Source of the DNA: a virus
Reading direction: 5' to 3' (one strand)
Virus record (IMG/VR): IMGVR_UViG_3300032401_000044
Location: 1 to 33,529 of that record
Length of the DNA: 33,529 bases
Shown here: positions 1 through 8,181 of the stretch, piece by piece
Layout of the letters: every line of letters begins with the position of its first letter
How positions within the stretch are numbered: the stretch's first letter is position 1
Translations under genes and position numbers: made by a program
Notes under the pieces: model-generated
The model's input: the letters and a program-made list of their open reading frames with translations, nothing else
The model's database searches: none
Told to the model about the DNA's origin: nothing

Positions 1-69
1 CTAATAGATAAAGGATATAAAAAACTTAATAGAATAATATTTAATAATTTTTGGATAAAAGATTTATGA
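1..69 (+). CDS. 3' end of a gene entering from the left edge (product unknown)
   Basis: Frame 1 is open from the window edge and stops at TGA 67-69, giving 22 C-terminal residues rich in Ile, Lys, Asn and Phe. The stop overlaps the ATG of the next gene at 66 (ATGA), the same junction used elsewhere in this genome, so it is very likely a true gene end. The three following genes are glycosyltransferases, so this may belong to the same set, but too little is visible to assign a function. Confidence 0.6.
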   Translation, partial: LIDKGYKKLNRIIFNNFWIKDL

Positions 70-641
70 AAGTAACCTTTATAACACCGTTGACAAGACC
101 ATATAATATAAAACTAATGCACAATTCTATTATGGCAAGTGTAACTAAAGATGTTGAATGGGATTGGATTATAGTTGAAGATGGAGATTCACTACTTGAG
201 GCTGGAGATTGTCTTTGTACAAAATACATATCATACCCAAGTGATGACAAAGGTTTATCAGGGAATCCACAAAGAAATGTAGCACTAGACCATGTAGACT
301 GTGATAGATATGTTTACTTTTTAGACGATGATAATATTGTGCACTCAAATTTGTTTATTCGTGCTACTAAGATATTACAAAACTCTAATAAAGCGTTAAT
401 CTTTTCCCAAGTACATAAAATCGGAATACCAAGATTAATACCTCAACCAGATAGAATAGTTCCATGTCATATTGATACTGCTCAATTTCTAATTCCAAGA
501 GATTTAATAGGAGATTTAAAATGGGAAAATTTCAATTACTGCGCCGATGGTGCTTTTTTTAGTACTCTATATAATCAACATAAAGATAGATTTATAATAA
601 CTAAAGAAATGCTTTGTTACTACAATTATCTTAGACAATGA
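66..641 (+). CDS. GT2-like (GT-A fold) glycosyltransferase
   Basis: A 191-residue protein. A start at ATG 66 is preferred over TTG 51 because it overlaps the preceding stop (ATGA) and begins directly with the typical GT-A first beta strand, MKVTFITPLTRP. A second strand 'WIIVEDGD' and the acidic motif 'YFLDDDNI' near residue 90 match the nucleotide-sugar and metal binding (DxD) site of family 2 enzymes. The protein is short for GT2, essentially the catalytic core with no membrane segment, so it should be cytosolic. Its stop overlaps the next start (ATGA at 638). Acceptor and donor sugar cannot be read from the sequence; glycosylation of virion proteins or a host-surface polymer are both possible. 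Confidence 0.75.
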   Translation: MKVTFITPLTRPYNIKLMHNSIMASVTKDVEWDWIIVEDGDSLLEAGDCLCTKYISYPSDDKGLSGNPQRNVALDHVDCDRYVYFLDDDNIVHSNLFIRATKILQNSNKALIFSQVHKIGIPRLIPQPDRIVPCHIDTAQFLIPRDLIGDLKWENFNYCADGAFFSTLYNQHKDRFIITKEMLCYYNYLRQ

Positions 642-1399
642 TACTAAGTCTTTGGGGTTCCCTTGGCGACCATATAATTATGACAGGTATACCAGAGGCT
701 TATTTTCATATCTTTGGTGAAAAAACTAAAATAAGAAATAAACTTAGTGAATTATTTTGGAATAATAATCCATATGTAACAGAAGAAAATATAGGGAAAG
801 ATTGTTATTTCAATGCTAATACTGTAGATACTTACAAATTTTATTATCCACAAAGAGTATTTTATGATATTACAGGACTATGGATAGATAGAGAAGATGT
901 CCAACCTAATTTATATATACCTAGAAAAACTGTTCCTAAACTTGTAATAATGAATGACCAAGCAGGATGGCCTTCTAGAAGAGGTTATAGATATCTTACT
1001 AACTTATCCAGACGATTAATGGAGAGTGGATATACAGTAGTATATTTAAGAAATAATGGATTTAAAGATTGTACAAATAAAATATCAGCAGGACAAATAT
1101 GGAGTTCTCATTACATATTAGAAGATTTACCAATGCCACAGTTGCTAGATAAGATGTCCGAAGCAGCTCTTTACATTGGGTATGATAGTGGTCTATCGGC
1201 ATTGGCAGGAGCATTAAAGATACCATACATAACTTTTTATGGTAGTATACCAGCAATAAATACAACACATTTTACCTGTATCTATGCCATAGATGAATGT
1301 GACCACTGTTGTACAGACCAATGCAATAAAAATTGTTTAACCTTGTATGAGGATAAGACAGACGAAATAATGGAAAGGATTAAAGCACATGGAATTTAA
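638..1399 (+). CDS. GT9-like (GT-B fold) glycosyltransferase
   Basis: A 253-residue protein starting at the ATGA overlap with the previous gene. The N-terminal 'LSLWGSLGDHIIMTGIP' resembles the glycine-rich acceptor-side loop of heptosyltransferase-like (family 9) enzymes. The C-terminal 'YIGYDSGLSALAGALKIPYITFYG' region resembles their nucleotide-sugar side, where an Asp-Ser/Thr-Gly segment precedes a conserved Ala-rich helix. It is shorter than the usual 320-350 residues, so one Rossmann half is reduced. The C-terminus has a Cys cluster (CDHCCTDQCNKNC) typical of proteins binding zinc or forming disulfides, which is unusual for GT9. It overlaps the next gene by 11 bp. Family assignment is by motif only. 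Confidence 0.65.
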   Translation: MILSLWGSLGDHIIMTGIPEAYFHIFGEKTKIRNKLSELFWNNNPYVTEENIGKDCYFNANTVDTYKFYYPQRVFYDITGLWIDREDVQPNLYIPRKTVPKLVIMNDQAGWPSRRGYRYLTNLSRRLMESGYTVVYLRNNGFKDCTNKISAGQIWSSHYILEDLPMPQLLDKMSEAALYIGYDSGLSALAGALKIPYITFYGSIPAINTTHFTCIYAIDECDHCCTDQCNKNCLTLYEDKTDEIMERIKAHGI

Positions 1400-2075
1400 T
1401 TTATGTATACCAACACTAAATAGATATGATTTATTAATAAAATGCTTGGAATCAGCAGAAGCTGGAACACTAAAACCAACAGCTTATTATATAATTGATA
1501 ATGGAATGGATTTAGATTTGAATACAGTACCCAAAGAATTTGGATATAAAGTTTTTGTAGCAAAAGTAAAATATAATTTAGGAGTAGCTAGAAGTTGGAA
1601 CTGGTTCATTGATAATGTAAAAGACCATATCATTTTTTGTAATGATGATATAGAATTTTATGAAGATTCTCTTGAAAAACTTATGAGTGGTTATGACGAA
1701 AATTTTGCGGTTTATCCTGCAATTGGTTCAACATCCTTCTCTCTAATACAGTTTCCTAGAAAGATACTTGAAGATGTAGGACATTTTGATGAGGGCATAT
1801 CCCCCTTTTATGCCTACTTTGAAGATAATGATTATCATTATAGAATGAAATTAAAAGGATATGATATAAAATCAGTAGATGGTTGTAAAGTAAAACATGT
1901 TGGAAGTGCTACTTTGAAAAATTTTACTATGCTTGAACAAAAGATGCACCATGGTAAATTTGATGCAGCAAAATATAGATATTTTTTGAAATGGGGTGGA
2001 ATTCCAGGCAAGGAAAAATTTACAGAACCGTTTGATGGGAAAGAAAATGGCATTACAAGAGAAAATAACTCCTGA
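1389..2075 (+). CDS. GT2-like glycosyltransferase
   Basis: A 228-residue protein opening with 'FNLCIPTLNRYDLLIKCLES', the standard start of family 2 enzymes. 'YYIIDNG' follows near residue 35 and 'IIFCNDDIEFY' near residue 80, with the metal-binding Asp-Asp pair. 'FDEGISPFYAYFEDNDYHYRMKLKG' around residue 135-155 matches the conserved acidic helix (ED-x-D/E) carrying the catalytic base. 'VKHVGSAT' follows, as in rhamnosyl-type GT2 enzymes. There is no membrane anchor. It is not a close duplicate of the gene at 66, although both share the fold. It overlaps the start of terL, so it is translated in the same message as the packaging genes. Confidence 0.8.
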   Translation: MEFNLCIPTLNRYDLLIKCLESAEAGTLKPTAYYIIDNGMDLDLNTVPKEFGYKVFVAKVKYNLGVARSWNWFIDNVKDHIIFCNDDIEFYEDSLEKLMSGYDENFAVYPAIGSTSFSLIQFPRKILEDVGHFDEGISPFYAYFEDNDYHYRMKLKGYDIKSVDGCKVKHVGSATLKNFTMLEQKMHHGKFDAAKYRYFLKWGGIPGKEKFTEPFDGKENGITRENNS

Positions 2076-3591
2076 AGAGTGGCATCTATACGAAATTTTA
2101 AAACATCCAGTTCTGTTTGGTGAGTTCTATAGAAATCTGGATACACCAGCGTATTCAACTAAAAAATTTGAGTATTCTGGTTATCAGAAAGAATATTTAT
2201 GTGACTTTAGCCACTATGTATCTCTCTGTTGTGGTAGAGCAGTAGGTAAAACTGTAACTCTAACAGATTATATCTTATGGATACTTGTAAATAATTTCTT
2301 TCCAAATGAATATATCCTATATACAGTTCCAAACAAGGTTCACTTAGAACCTGTATTTACAAATCTAATAAAATATTTAAGAAGCAATACACTTCTAAAA
2401 AATTTTATAGAGCCAAAACGAGGAATTAATTCGTCTAGTTATTCAATTACATTGTTGAATAATGCACAATTGTTATGTAGAATTGCTGGACAATCGGGTA
2501 CAGGTGCAAATGTAATTGGTACTCACACACCAATAATTATCTTGGATGAATCTGGATACTATCCTTGGGGAACTTGGTTAGAATTACAACCTGTTCTAAA
2601 TACATGGGCAGATGGATTCAAATTATGGGTATCAGGTGTTCCTACAGGACTAAGAGAGAATTGTGTTATCTATTTAGCTGATGAGATTATGGAAGAATAT
2701 TCTCATCATAGAACATCTGCTCATGAAAATCCAAGATATACAGAAGAAGATGAAGCGAAGAATATAAAACAATATGGAGGGCCTGATAGTGAAGACTATA
2801 TTCACATTGTTTTGGGGAGACATGGTTCTCCAACCTTCGCAGTATTTGATAGAAGATTAATGAATATAGCTGAATATGCTACTTATAAACTTAGTATGTC
2901 TGGTATAGACCATACTTATACAGAAATTATAAATCGTATGGCACTCATCCCACCCCTTCCTCCACATGATTTAGCAGTAATGGGGATTGACTTAGGATAT
3001 ACGGAACCCACTTCAATCATGATACTTTATGAGAAAAATGGTATAATGAAAGAACATGCTAGAATTAATTTTTATAAAGTTGCATATCCAGTTCAAGAAA
3101 AAATAATTGACTATCTAGATACTAAATTTGGAAGACCAGAAGTTATCGGTGTAGATGTTGGTAATGAAAAAGGATTAGTACAACATCTATTGGAAGATGA
3201 TAACTATGTTCATAAAAATTATGCTAAAAGATTATTTCCAGTTTCCTTTGGTGCTTGGATAAGTCTAGGCGAAAACTCAGAAGGAGAGGAAATAAAAGTA
3301 AAAGTCAAACCTCATAGTGTATCATTACTTCAAGAGTATACTAATACACATAAAATTATATATTCCTCAACAGATTTTGAATTGATAACAGAACTTGAGA
3401 GAATGACATATACTAAAACACCTACAGGAGAAGTTGTATATAAAACTCTTACTCCCAAAGGTGGTAAACGAGGGGAAGACCATAATACAGCAGCTATGTT
3501 ATGTGCTATGATGGCATACTATATGTTAGTTATAGGATTGCTATTTTCTAAAGAACAGAAACGATTAGCTAAAAGTAGATGGGTAGTTTAA
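2047..3591 (+). CDS. terL: Terminase large subunit (packaging ATPase and nuclease)
   Basis: The DNA-packaging motor, which translocates DNA into the prohead and cuts concatemers. With the start at ATG 2047 (GGGAAAG about 7 nt upstream; ATG 2035 and GTG 1996 are in-frame alternatives) it is 514 residues. Walker A is 'GRAVGKT' (about 63-69) and Walker B is 'IIILDES' (about 163-169) with the catalytic Glu. The RNase H-like nuclease half has acidic residues at 'MGIDLGYTE' (Asp about 315), 'GVDVGNEKG' (Asp about 370) and 'EDHNTAA' (Asp about 478). All key residues are present, so it should be active. No small terminase subunit is visible; it may lie left of the window. Confidence 0.93.
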   Translation: MALQEKITPEEWHLYEILKHPVLFGEFYRNLDTPAYSTKKFEYSGYQKEYLCDFSHYVSLCCGRAVGKTVTLTDYILWILVNNFFPNEYILYTVPNKVHLEPVFTNLIKYLRSNTLLKNFIEPKRGINSSSYSITLLNNAQLLCRIAGQSGTGANVIGTHTPIIILDESGYYPWGTWLELQPVLNTWADGFKLWVSGVPTGLRENCVIYLADEIMEEYSHHRTSAHENPRYTEEDEAKNIKQYGGPDSEDYIHIVLGRHGSPTFAVFDRRLMNIAEYATYKLSMSGIDHTYTEIINRMALIPPLPPHDLAVMGIDLGYTEPTSIMILYEKNGIMKEHARINFYKVAYPVQEKIIDYLDTKFGRPEVIGVDVGNEKGLVQHLLEDDNYVHKNYAKRLFPVSFGAWISLGENSEGEEIKVKVKPHSVSLLQEYTNTHKIIYSSTDFELITELERMTYTKTPTGEVVYKTLTPKGGKRGEDHNTAAMLCAMMAYYMLVIGLLFSKEQKRLAKSRWVV

Positions 3592-3609
3592 AATAACATG
3601 GAGAATACT

Positions 3610-5157
3610 ATGGACAATAATAAAAGTAATAGACTAGCAAAGACAGCATTAGCAACATTTTTTATGCCACAGTCTAGTTACCCAAGTGATGTAGGTGTAT
3701 GGGGTTCCAATCAAGTAGATAAACTTTCCTTTGAAGACCATAGCACCTTTGTTAAGATTGTAAAGGATTGTAGATTTTTCTTTAGACATGAACCTATTGC
3801 TACTACTGTGGTAACAAAGATGGTTAGTCTAGCTATTAATGATATTATTGTTCCAGAAAATAGTATCCCCAAAACTGATTACCAGATATATGAATCTCTA
3901 AAGAAAGACATTGTACGATTTTTAAGAAAGGCTGCTTTGGAGTTCTTGACTACTGGATTAGTAGTTCCAGAAATAACCTTAACAAATTTAAATAGAAAAC
4001 AATTGAGAGAAAAGGGAATTCAAAGACTAGATAATTTGCTTTATCCTACCAGTATGTGGTTAAGAAATGCACAAGATATAGTAATAAAAAGACCTTTTAT
4101 TACTGATGAAGAATCTTACTTCTTGATAGTTCCTGATGAAGTAATAAACTTTTTGAAAACGGGCGGTACATACGATGATGGTTCTAAAGATATTGCATTA
4201 TATCAAGAAATTGTAAAATTGTACCCAGAATTTGTAGCTAAAATAACACAAGGGGAAACAAAAATACTACTTGATAATCCTCTTATTGTAAAATCAACTA
4301 TGTTAGCTGATTCTGAATATCCAATCCCTTATTTATACCCAGGATTGGAATCTTATAAACATAAGAGAAATCTTAGAAGAATGGACTATTCAATTGCATC
4401 TAGAGTTATTAGTGCTATCTTACATGTAAAAGCTGGAAGTGATGAATTTCCTTTAACTGAAGACCAACAAGATGTTCTAGATGATTTGGAAGATAAGTTT
4501 CATTGGAGAGAAGGAATTAGTCCCAGTGATGTAGAAAGAGTATTCACATTATTTACTAATCATACTATAGAATTGAAATGGGTATTTCCTGATGTAGAAG
4601 CATTATTGAATGATAAGAAATATGATGCAGTTAATAAAGATATAATCTTAGCATTAGGATTTCCTAGAATTCTAATCACTGGTGAAACAGAACGGTCATT
4701 TACTTCTGACCCAGAGATAGCTACACTATCTCCAGAGAGTACAATGAATGTAATGAGAGATGAACTTTTCCCTATTATATATAAAGTATTCTATGAAGTA
4801 AAAGAAAAAAATAATCTTAAAGGAGAACTACCTGAAGTAAAATTCAAACCTATAAACTTATTAGGATTGAGATTATTCTATGAAGGTGTATCTAAATTAT
4901 ATGATACTGGTAACTTATCTAGAAAATCATTTGCTGAATCTTATGGATTTGACTTATCAGAAGAACTAAATCATAAGGTAGAAGAAAAAGAAATGATGAA
5001 AGAGTTGGGACTAGATTTACCAACAGCAGGAGAACCACCTCCAGTAGTACCAGGAGCACCTGGAAAACCAACTACAAAACCAGCAGCACCCAAACCTGCA
5101 CCTAAACCAAAGCCAAAAGCAGGTGCACCGCCTGGAAATGACAATGGTAAGCAATAA
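3610..5157 (+). CDS. Portal protein
   Basis: Called as the dodecameric DNA gate at the capsid vertex, from its position directly after terL, its length of about 515 residues and its content. A start at ATG 3610 is chosen over ATG 3598 because GGAG lies 6 nt upstream of 3610, whereas nothing resembling a ribosome site precedes 3598. Residues about 50-110 (the 'FFRHEPIATTVVTKMVSLAIND' region) and the central 'LEDKFHWREGISPSDVERVFT' region look like the alpha/beta wing and stem of portals. The last 40 residues are a Pro/Ala/Lys-rich tail with repeated PKPAPKPKP, probably disordered. The stop TAA overlaps the next ATG (TAATG). Confidence 0.85.
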   Translation: MDNNKSNRLAKTALATFFMPQSSYPSDVGVWGSNQVDKLSFEDHSTFVKIVKDCRFFFRHEPIATTVVTKMVSLAINDIIVPENSIPKTDYQIYESLKKDIVRFLRKAALEFLTTGLVVPEITLTNLNRKQLREKGIQRLDNLLYPTSMWLRNAQDIVIKRPFITDEESYFLIVPDEVINFLKTGGTYDDGSKDIALYQEIVKLYPEFVAKITQGETKILLDNPLIVKSTMLADSEYPIPYLYPGLESYKHKRNLRRMDYSIASRVISAILHVKAGSDEFPLTEDQQDVLDDLEDKFHWREGISPSDVERVFTLFTNHTIELKWVFPDVEALLNDKKYDAVNKDIILALGFPRILITGETERSFTSDPEIATLSPESTMNVMRDELFPIIYKVFYEVKEKNNLKGELPEVKFKPINLLGLRLFYEGVSKLYDTGNLSRKSFAESYGFDLSEELNHKVEEKEMMKELGLDLPTAGEPPPVVPGAPGKPTTKPAAPKPAPKPKPKAGAPPGNDNGKQ

Positions 5158-5594
5158 TGAATACAAAAGAATATTACCAGAAATATTATCTTGAACATAA
5201 AGAACATATGTTGGAGTTGGCTAAACGCTCAAGAAATAATAGATTAAAGTCTGATTATAAAAGAACTAATGAAAAGGCTAGAGAGTACAATAAAAAATAT
5301 AGAACAGAGCATAGAGAATGGTTCTTAGACCAGCAAAGAAAAGATAGGCTAAAATATACTTTTGGTATTACCATTCAACAATATAATGAAATGTTTGAAA
5401 AACAAAATGGTTGTTGTGCTATTTGTGGAAAACACCAGAATGAATTTAAAAAAGCATTATATATAGACCATAACCATACTACAAATGAAATAAGAGGACT
5501 GTTGTGTTATAGTTGTAACTCTATGTTAGGATTTGCAAAAGATAATATAGAGATTTTAACTAATGCAATAGCTTATTTGGAGGTAAAAGAATGA
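5157..5594 (+). CDS. Endonuclease VII-like (ββα-metal/HNH) nuclease
   Basis: 145 residues. The C-terminal half has a 'CCAICGKH' zinc half-site near residue 86, the catalytic 'DHNH' at about 104-107, and 'GLLCYSCNSMLG' near 118-127. This is the arrangement of the recombination endonuclease VII family, with a ββα-metal active site and a four-Cys zinc site. The N-terminal half is very basic, with two repeats of a Tyr-Lys-Tyr ... Glu-His-Lys/Arg pattern (EYYQKYYLEHKEHM and EYNKKYRTEHREWF), probably binding DNA. It sits between portal and protease, outside any recombination module. It could resolve packaging branches like T4 gp49, or be a free-standing homing endonuclease; position slightly favours the latter. 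Confidence 0.85.
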   Translation: MNTKEYYQKYYLEHKEHMLELAKRSRNNRLKSDYKRTNEKAREYNKKYRTEHREWFLDQQRKDRLKYTFGITIQQYNEMFEKQNGCCAICGKHQNEFKKALYIDHNHTTNEIRGLLCYSCNSMLGFAKDNIEILTNAIAYLEVKE

Positions 5595-6607
5595 AAAATA
5601 TAACCAAAACCGTCACGTTTGACGCGTTTAATGTACAATTGTTAATAGATAAGTTAGAAATAGATGAGATGGCGGCTTCGGCTTCAATCTCTCTAAACCC
5701 TAACGTTGCTTGGATGAAGTTTTTGTTGACAGATGACCAACATAATGCTAATAAACAGAGAATTCCTAGAGAAGAATTTGCTAATGTTTTAAGAACAGGC
5801 TTATTCATGCCCCTAAAAATGGCATACGGAGAAGTATCTGAAGGACATGATGATACATTTCCATTAGGTGTTATGACACATTTGAAAACAGAAGGCAATT
5901 CAATCCAAGCATTAGCGGCTCTATGGGATAGAGAAAGACATGAAGATGTAGAATTCTTGAGAAACAGATACTCCGAGGGAAAAGGTATTGATATTTCTTG
6001 GGAATTAACTTATACAGACGAAGATGTTGAAGAAGAAGGTGTAGCATTGAAAAATGTCTCCATGAACGCAGCAACCATAGTAGGTATGCCTGCGTACCAA
6101 GGAAGAACAACTGCACTAGCATTATCTTCAGTCGAAAAAGAAGGAGATTCAATGGATACGATTGAAAAAACCGAACATGAAAGACTTTTGAATGAACAAA
6201 AAGGACAGTTTGAGGCTCAAATTGCAGAACTTCAAGCTAGTTTGACTACTGTTCAAACAGAGTTAGATGCGTTAAAACCTCAATATGAGGAATTAGCAAA
6301 TTACAAACAAACTATTGAAGAGGCAGAAGCAAAGAAAACCAAGCTGGCTTCAATTAAAGATAAATTTAAAGATGCAGGTCTTGATATTACTGATGAATAC
6401 TTTACTGAAAAGGAAGAGGCACTTGCTGGAATGACGGATGAACAACTTGAGTTCTTTATTCAAGAACTTGTAGCTGCTTTTAAACCCGCCGAAGAAGGCC
6501 AAGCGTCAATTTCTATTACTTCAAAAGGTGTTCCCGCAATTCGTGGTAAAGAGACTACAACTATCACCTCAAAAGATATGGTCGAATATCTTAGAAATAA
6601 AAACTAA
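5591..6607 (+). CDS. Prohead protease with C-terminal scaffold domain
   Basis: A 338-residue two-part protein overlapping the previous gene by ATGA. Residues 1-185 resemble head maturation proteases of the S78/herpes-assemblin type: 'FPLGVMTHLK', a 'GKGIDISWEL' strand with a candidate nucleophile Ser, and 'LKNVSMNAATIVGMPAYQGRT', which parallels the 'EVSLV..PA' segment of those enzymes. The catalytic residues are an inference. Residues 190-275 form a Glu/Gln/Lys/Leu-rich coiled coil typical of scaffolds, followed by an acidic helical part and a short basic tail. An internal start at 6152 with a strong ribosome site probably makes the scaffold separately. The next two genes are a decoration-like protein and the capsid protein. 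Confidence 0.75.
   Translation: MKNITKTVTFDAFNVQLLIDKLEIDEMAASASISLNPNVAWMKFLLTDDQHNANKQRIPREEFANVLRTGLFMPLKMAYGEVSEGHDDTFPLGVMTHLKTEGNSIQALAALWDRERHEDVEFLRNRYSEGKGIDISWELTYTDEDVEEEGVALKNVSMNAATIVGMPAYQGRTTALALSSVEKEGDSMDTIEKTEHERLLNEQKGQFEAQIAELQASLTTVQTELDALKPQYEELANYKQTIEEAEAKKTKLASIKDKFKDAGLDITDEYFTEKEEALAGMTDEQLEFFIQELVAAFKPAEEGQASISITSKGVPAIRGKETTTITSKDMVEYLRNKN
6141..6146 (+). promoter_or_regulatory. Internal Shine-Dalgarno inside the protease gene
   Basis: AAGGAG at 6141-6146 lies 5 nt before an in-frame ATG at 6152, exactly between the protease half and the coiled-coil half. In its coding frame the site encodes part of a Lys-Glu-Gly-Asp linker. Motif strength and spacing match ribosome sites of genuine genes in this window (for example before 6622 and 7219). 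Confidence 0.7.
6152..6607 (+). CDS. Nested in-frame scaffold protein (internal start)
   Basis: A 151-residue product starting at MDTIEKTEH and sharing the frame and stop of the protease gene. It would consist only of the coiled coil (about residues 1-85 of the nested product), a helical acidic region and a basic C-terminus: a classic scaffold composition that organises capsid assembly and is then removed by the protease. Nested scaffolds made from the 3' part of a protease gene are known in lambda (C/Nu3). Here the support is the strong AAGGAG at 5-nt spacing placed at the domain boundary. Expression is inferred, not shown. Confidence 0.6.
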   Translation: MDTIEKTEHERLLNEQKGQFEAQIAELQASLTTVQTELDALKPQYEELANYKQTIEEAEAKKTKLASIKDKFKDAGLDITDEYFTEKEEALAGMTDEQLEFFIQELVAAFKPAEEGQASISITSKGVPAIRGKETTTITSKDMVEYLRNKN

Positions 6608-6621
6608 GGAGTATAGTAACT

Positions 6622-7197
6622 ATGGAAATCAATAAATATACAGATATTATCGGTGTTGTAGTGTGTGGCGACATCGTTGAAGGCAGAATGGTTCAATTAA
6701 CCAGCCAAAGTTCTAGTCATCTTTGGGGGAGCAGAGAAGATTTAATGGGAGTAAGACTTCCAAGAACTGATGCAGAAGCCTTAAAAGCTAAGTACATTGT
6801 TACTTGGCCTGTAAATAACTCTCAAGTAGATGATAACATTAAAATGTTAGTACCATTCCCACACTATGATTGGTCACTAAGACGAGGTGCTTTTGAGCAA
6901 GTAGGAAATGTTCCATTCACCTCTACAATTTACATGACTTACCCTGGAAATCAAAACGGGGTAACAATCCCTTCGGGTTACTTAGCATTAGCCTTTGATA
7001 GAGGCGTTTTCACTGTACCTTCAGGTGGGTTTGTATTCTCAGCCGATATTATGGCTGCAGGTGCACCACTAGAAGTATTAAATATCAATGATGACACAAC
7101 TAATGCTGGTAAATTAGCTTACGCAAGCGGTGGTGCTATCGCTATAGTTGAGCGGTTCAATTCTGATGACGGTTCCTTAACCTTCAGAACACTATAA
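6622..7197 (+). CDS. Putative capsid decoration/head protein
   Basis: 191 residues, beta-rich, preceded by AAGGAG about 10 nt before the ATG. The N-terminus 'IIGVVVCGDIVEGRMVQLT' looks like a small beta-barrel entry. The body has many Gly, Pro and Val residues, with no membrane segment or enzyme motif. Position between the protease/scaffold and the major capsid gene is where capsid decoration proteins are encoded in many siphoviruses. Base composition is higher in GC than the flanking small genes, as for the capsid and tail tube genes, consistent with high expression. I do not recognise the family with certainty; a capsid-stabilising role is inference from gene order. Confidence 0.5.
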   Translation: MEINKYTDIIGVVVCGDIVEGRMVQLTSQSSSHLWGSREDLMGVRLPRTDAEALKAKYIVTWPVNNSQVDDNIKMLVPFPHYDWSLRRGAFEQVGNVPFTSTIYMTYPGNQNGVTIPSGYLALAFDRGVFTVPSGGFVFSADIMAAGAPLEVLNINDDTTNAGKLAYASGGAIAIVERFNSDDGSLTFRTL

Positions 7198-7218
7198 ACA
7201 TAAAGGAGAGTACTTATT

Positions 7219-8139
7219 ATGGCTGATGAAAAACAAATTCAAGAAGCAATTGCTTCTATGGTGAAAGACAGAAACCAAAGAGAGGCATTGTCACAAATTA
7301 TCGTGGAATACGTTCAGCCTAATCATTTAACAGGAGATTTTGTTGGAAATCTTTTGACTACGAGAGCCTTAAAACCAGGCGACAGCCTTGTAAAGAAAGT
7401 TAGAAAAGGCATCAGAGTTAGAACCTTGGTTCCTGGTGCAGTTCACCTAGCTGGTGAAATTACACAATCAGAAAGAATCAATTTCGTGTTAGATGGTGCT
7501 GACGTAAAAGTTACTTATAATGAATGGGAAATGGAAAGTGGCGAAATTGGCACTCTCCAAGAAATTAAATCAGAAATGGCTGCAAAGCTAAAAGATTTTT
7601 ATTACAATAAAATTTTCTCTGCTTTGGGGACTATCTGGTCTGGTGCAAATACCCCTGACAACTATGTATCTGTAGGTCATGCTATTGATGCAACTGCTCT
7701 AGAAGCAGCTATCAATAGAATTAACCAAACAACTACAGGTGCAAAGGCCATCGTTGGTCTTCGTTCAGTAGTTACCCCTATTTCCAAGTTCGCTGCATTT
7801 TGGGATGATGGTGGTGGTACAAACGTTGGGATATCACAAGATAAAATCAACGAAGTTTTGAATACTGGTAAAATTGGTAGATACTACGGTGTTCCTATCG
7901 TAGCAATTGACCAAGTTTATGACAGCCCTGATACATACAAACCACTTTATCCAAGCAACTTTATTTTAGTTGTTGGTGAAGGTGTGGGTGAATTTATTAC
8001 CTACGGTGATGTAAAATCAAAACAATGGTCAGATATGAATCCTACTCCTCCACAATGGATGATTGAAATTTATCAACAATTCGGAATGATTATTGATAAT
8101 GCTCAAGGGATTTATATGTTGGATGATGTAACTGTATAA
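7219..8139 (+). CDS. Major capsid protein (HK97-fold expected)
   Basis: 306 residues, with AAGGAG upstream of ATG 7219. It follows the protease/scaffold and decoration-like genes and is followed by a GC-rich hairpin, the usual place for the most expressed virion gene. The helical, charged N-terminus (about 1-45) resembles an N-arm or delta domain. 'LKPGDSLVKKVRKGIRVRTLVPGAVHLAGEITQSERINFVLDG' in the first third and the 'ATALEAAINRINQTT' helix are compatible with the E-loop/A-domain layout, as is a C-terminal 'NFILVVGEGVGEFITYG' strand segment. No cleavage site can be assigned with confidence. The name rests on gene order and general resemblance. Confidence 0.8.
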   Translation: MADEKQIQEAIASMVKDRNQREALSQIIVEYVQPNHLTGDFVGNLLTTRALKPGDSLVKKVRKGIRVRTLVPGAVHLAGEITQSERINFVLDGADVKVTYNEWEMESGEIGTLQEIKSEMAAKLKDFYYNKIFSALGTIWSGANTPDNYVSVGHAIDATALEAAINRINQTTTGAKAIVGLRSVVTPISKFAAFWDDGGGTNVGISQDKINEVLNTGKIGRYYGVPIVAIDQVYDSPDTYKPLYPSNFILVVGEGVGEFITYGDVKSKQWSDMNPTPPQWMIEIYQQFGMIIDNAQGIYMLDDVTV

Positions 8140-8151
8140 TAAATAGAATAT

Positions 8152-8174
8152 GGGGGAGAGTAAACCTCTCCCCC
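8152..8174 (+). terminator. GC-rich hairpin after the capsid gene (terminator or mRNA-stabilising)
   Basis: GGGGGAGAG (8152-8160), loop TAAAC, CTCTCCCCC (8166-8174): a perfect 9-bp stem with a 5-nt loop, 12 nt after the capsid stop. Only two T residues follow, so it is a weak intrinsic terminator at best; partial termination or protection of the capsid message are equally plausible. ATATG on the left and CATATG on the right add a loose outer dyad. Confidence 0.65.
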
Positions 8175-8181
8175 TTACCAT

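Noticed and set aside
92-111. TTGACA followed by TATAAT near the window start
   Set aside because: The boxes are only 8 bp apart, too close for a sigma-70-type promoter, and lie inside a coding region.
1838-2158. Minus-strand ORF across the glycosyltransferase/terL junction
   Set aside because: Lies opposite two well-supported genes and lacks any start signal.
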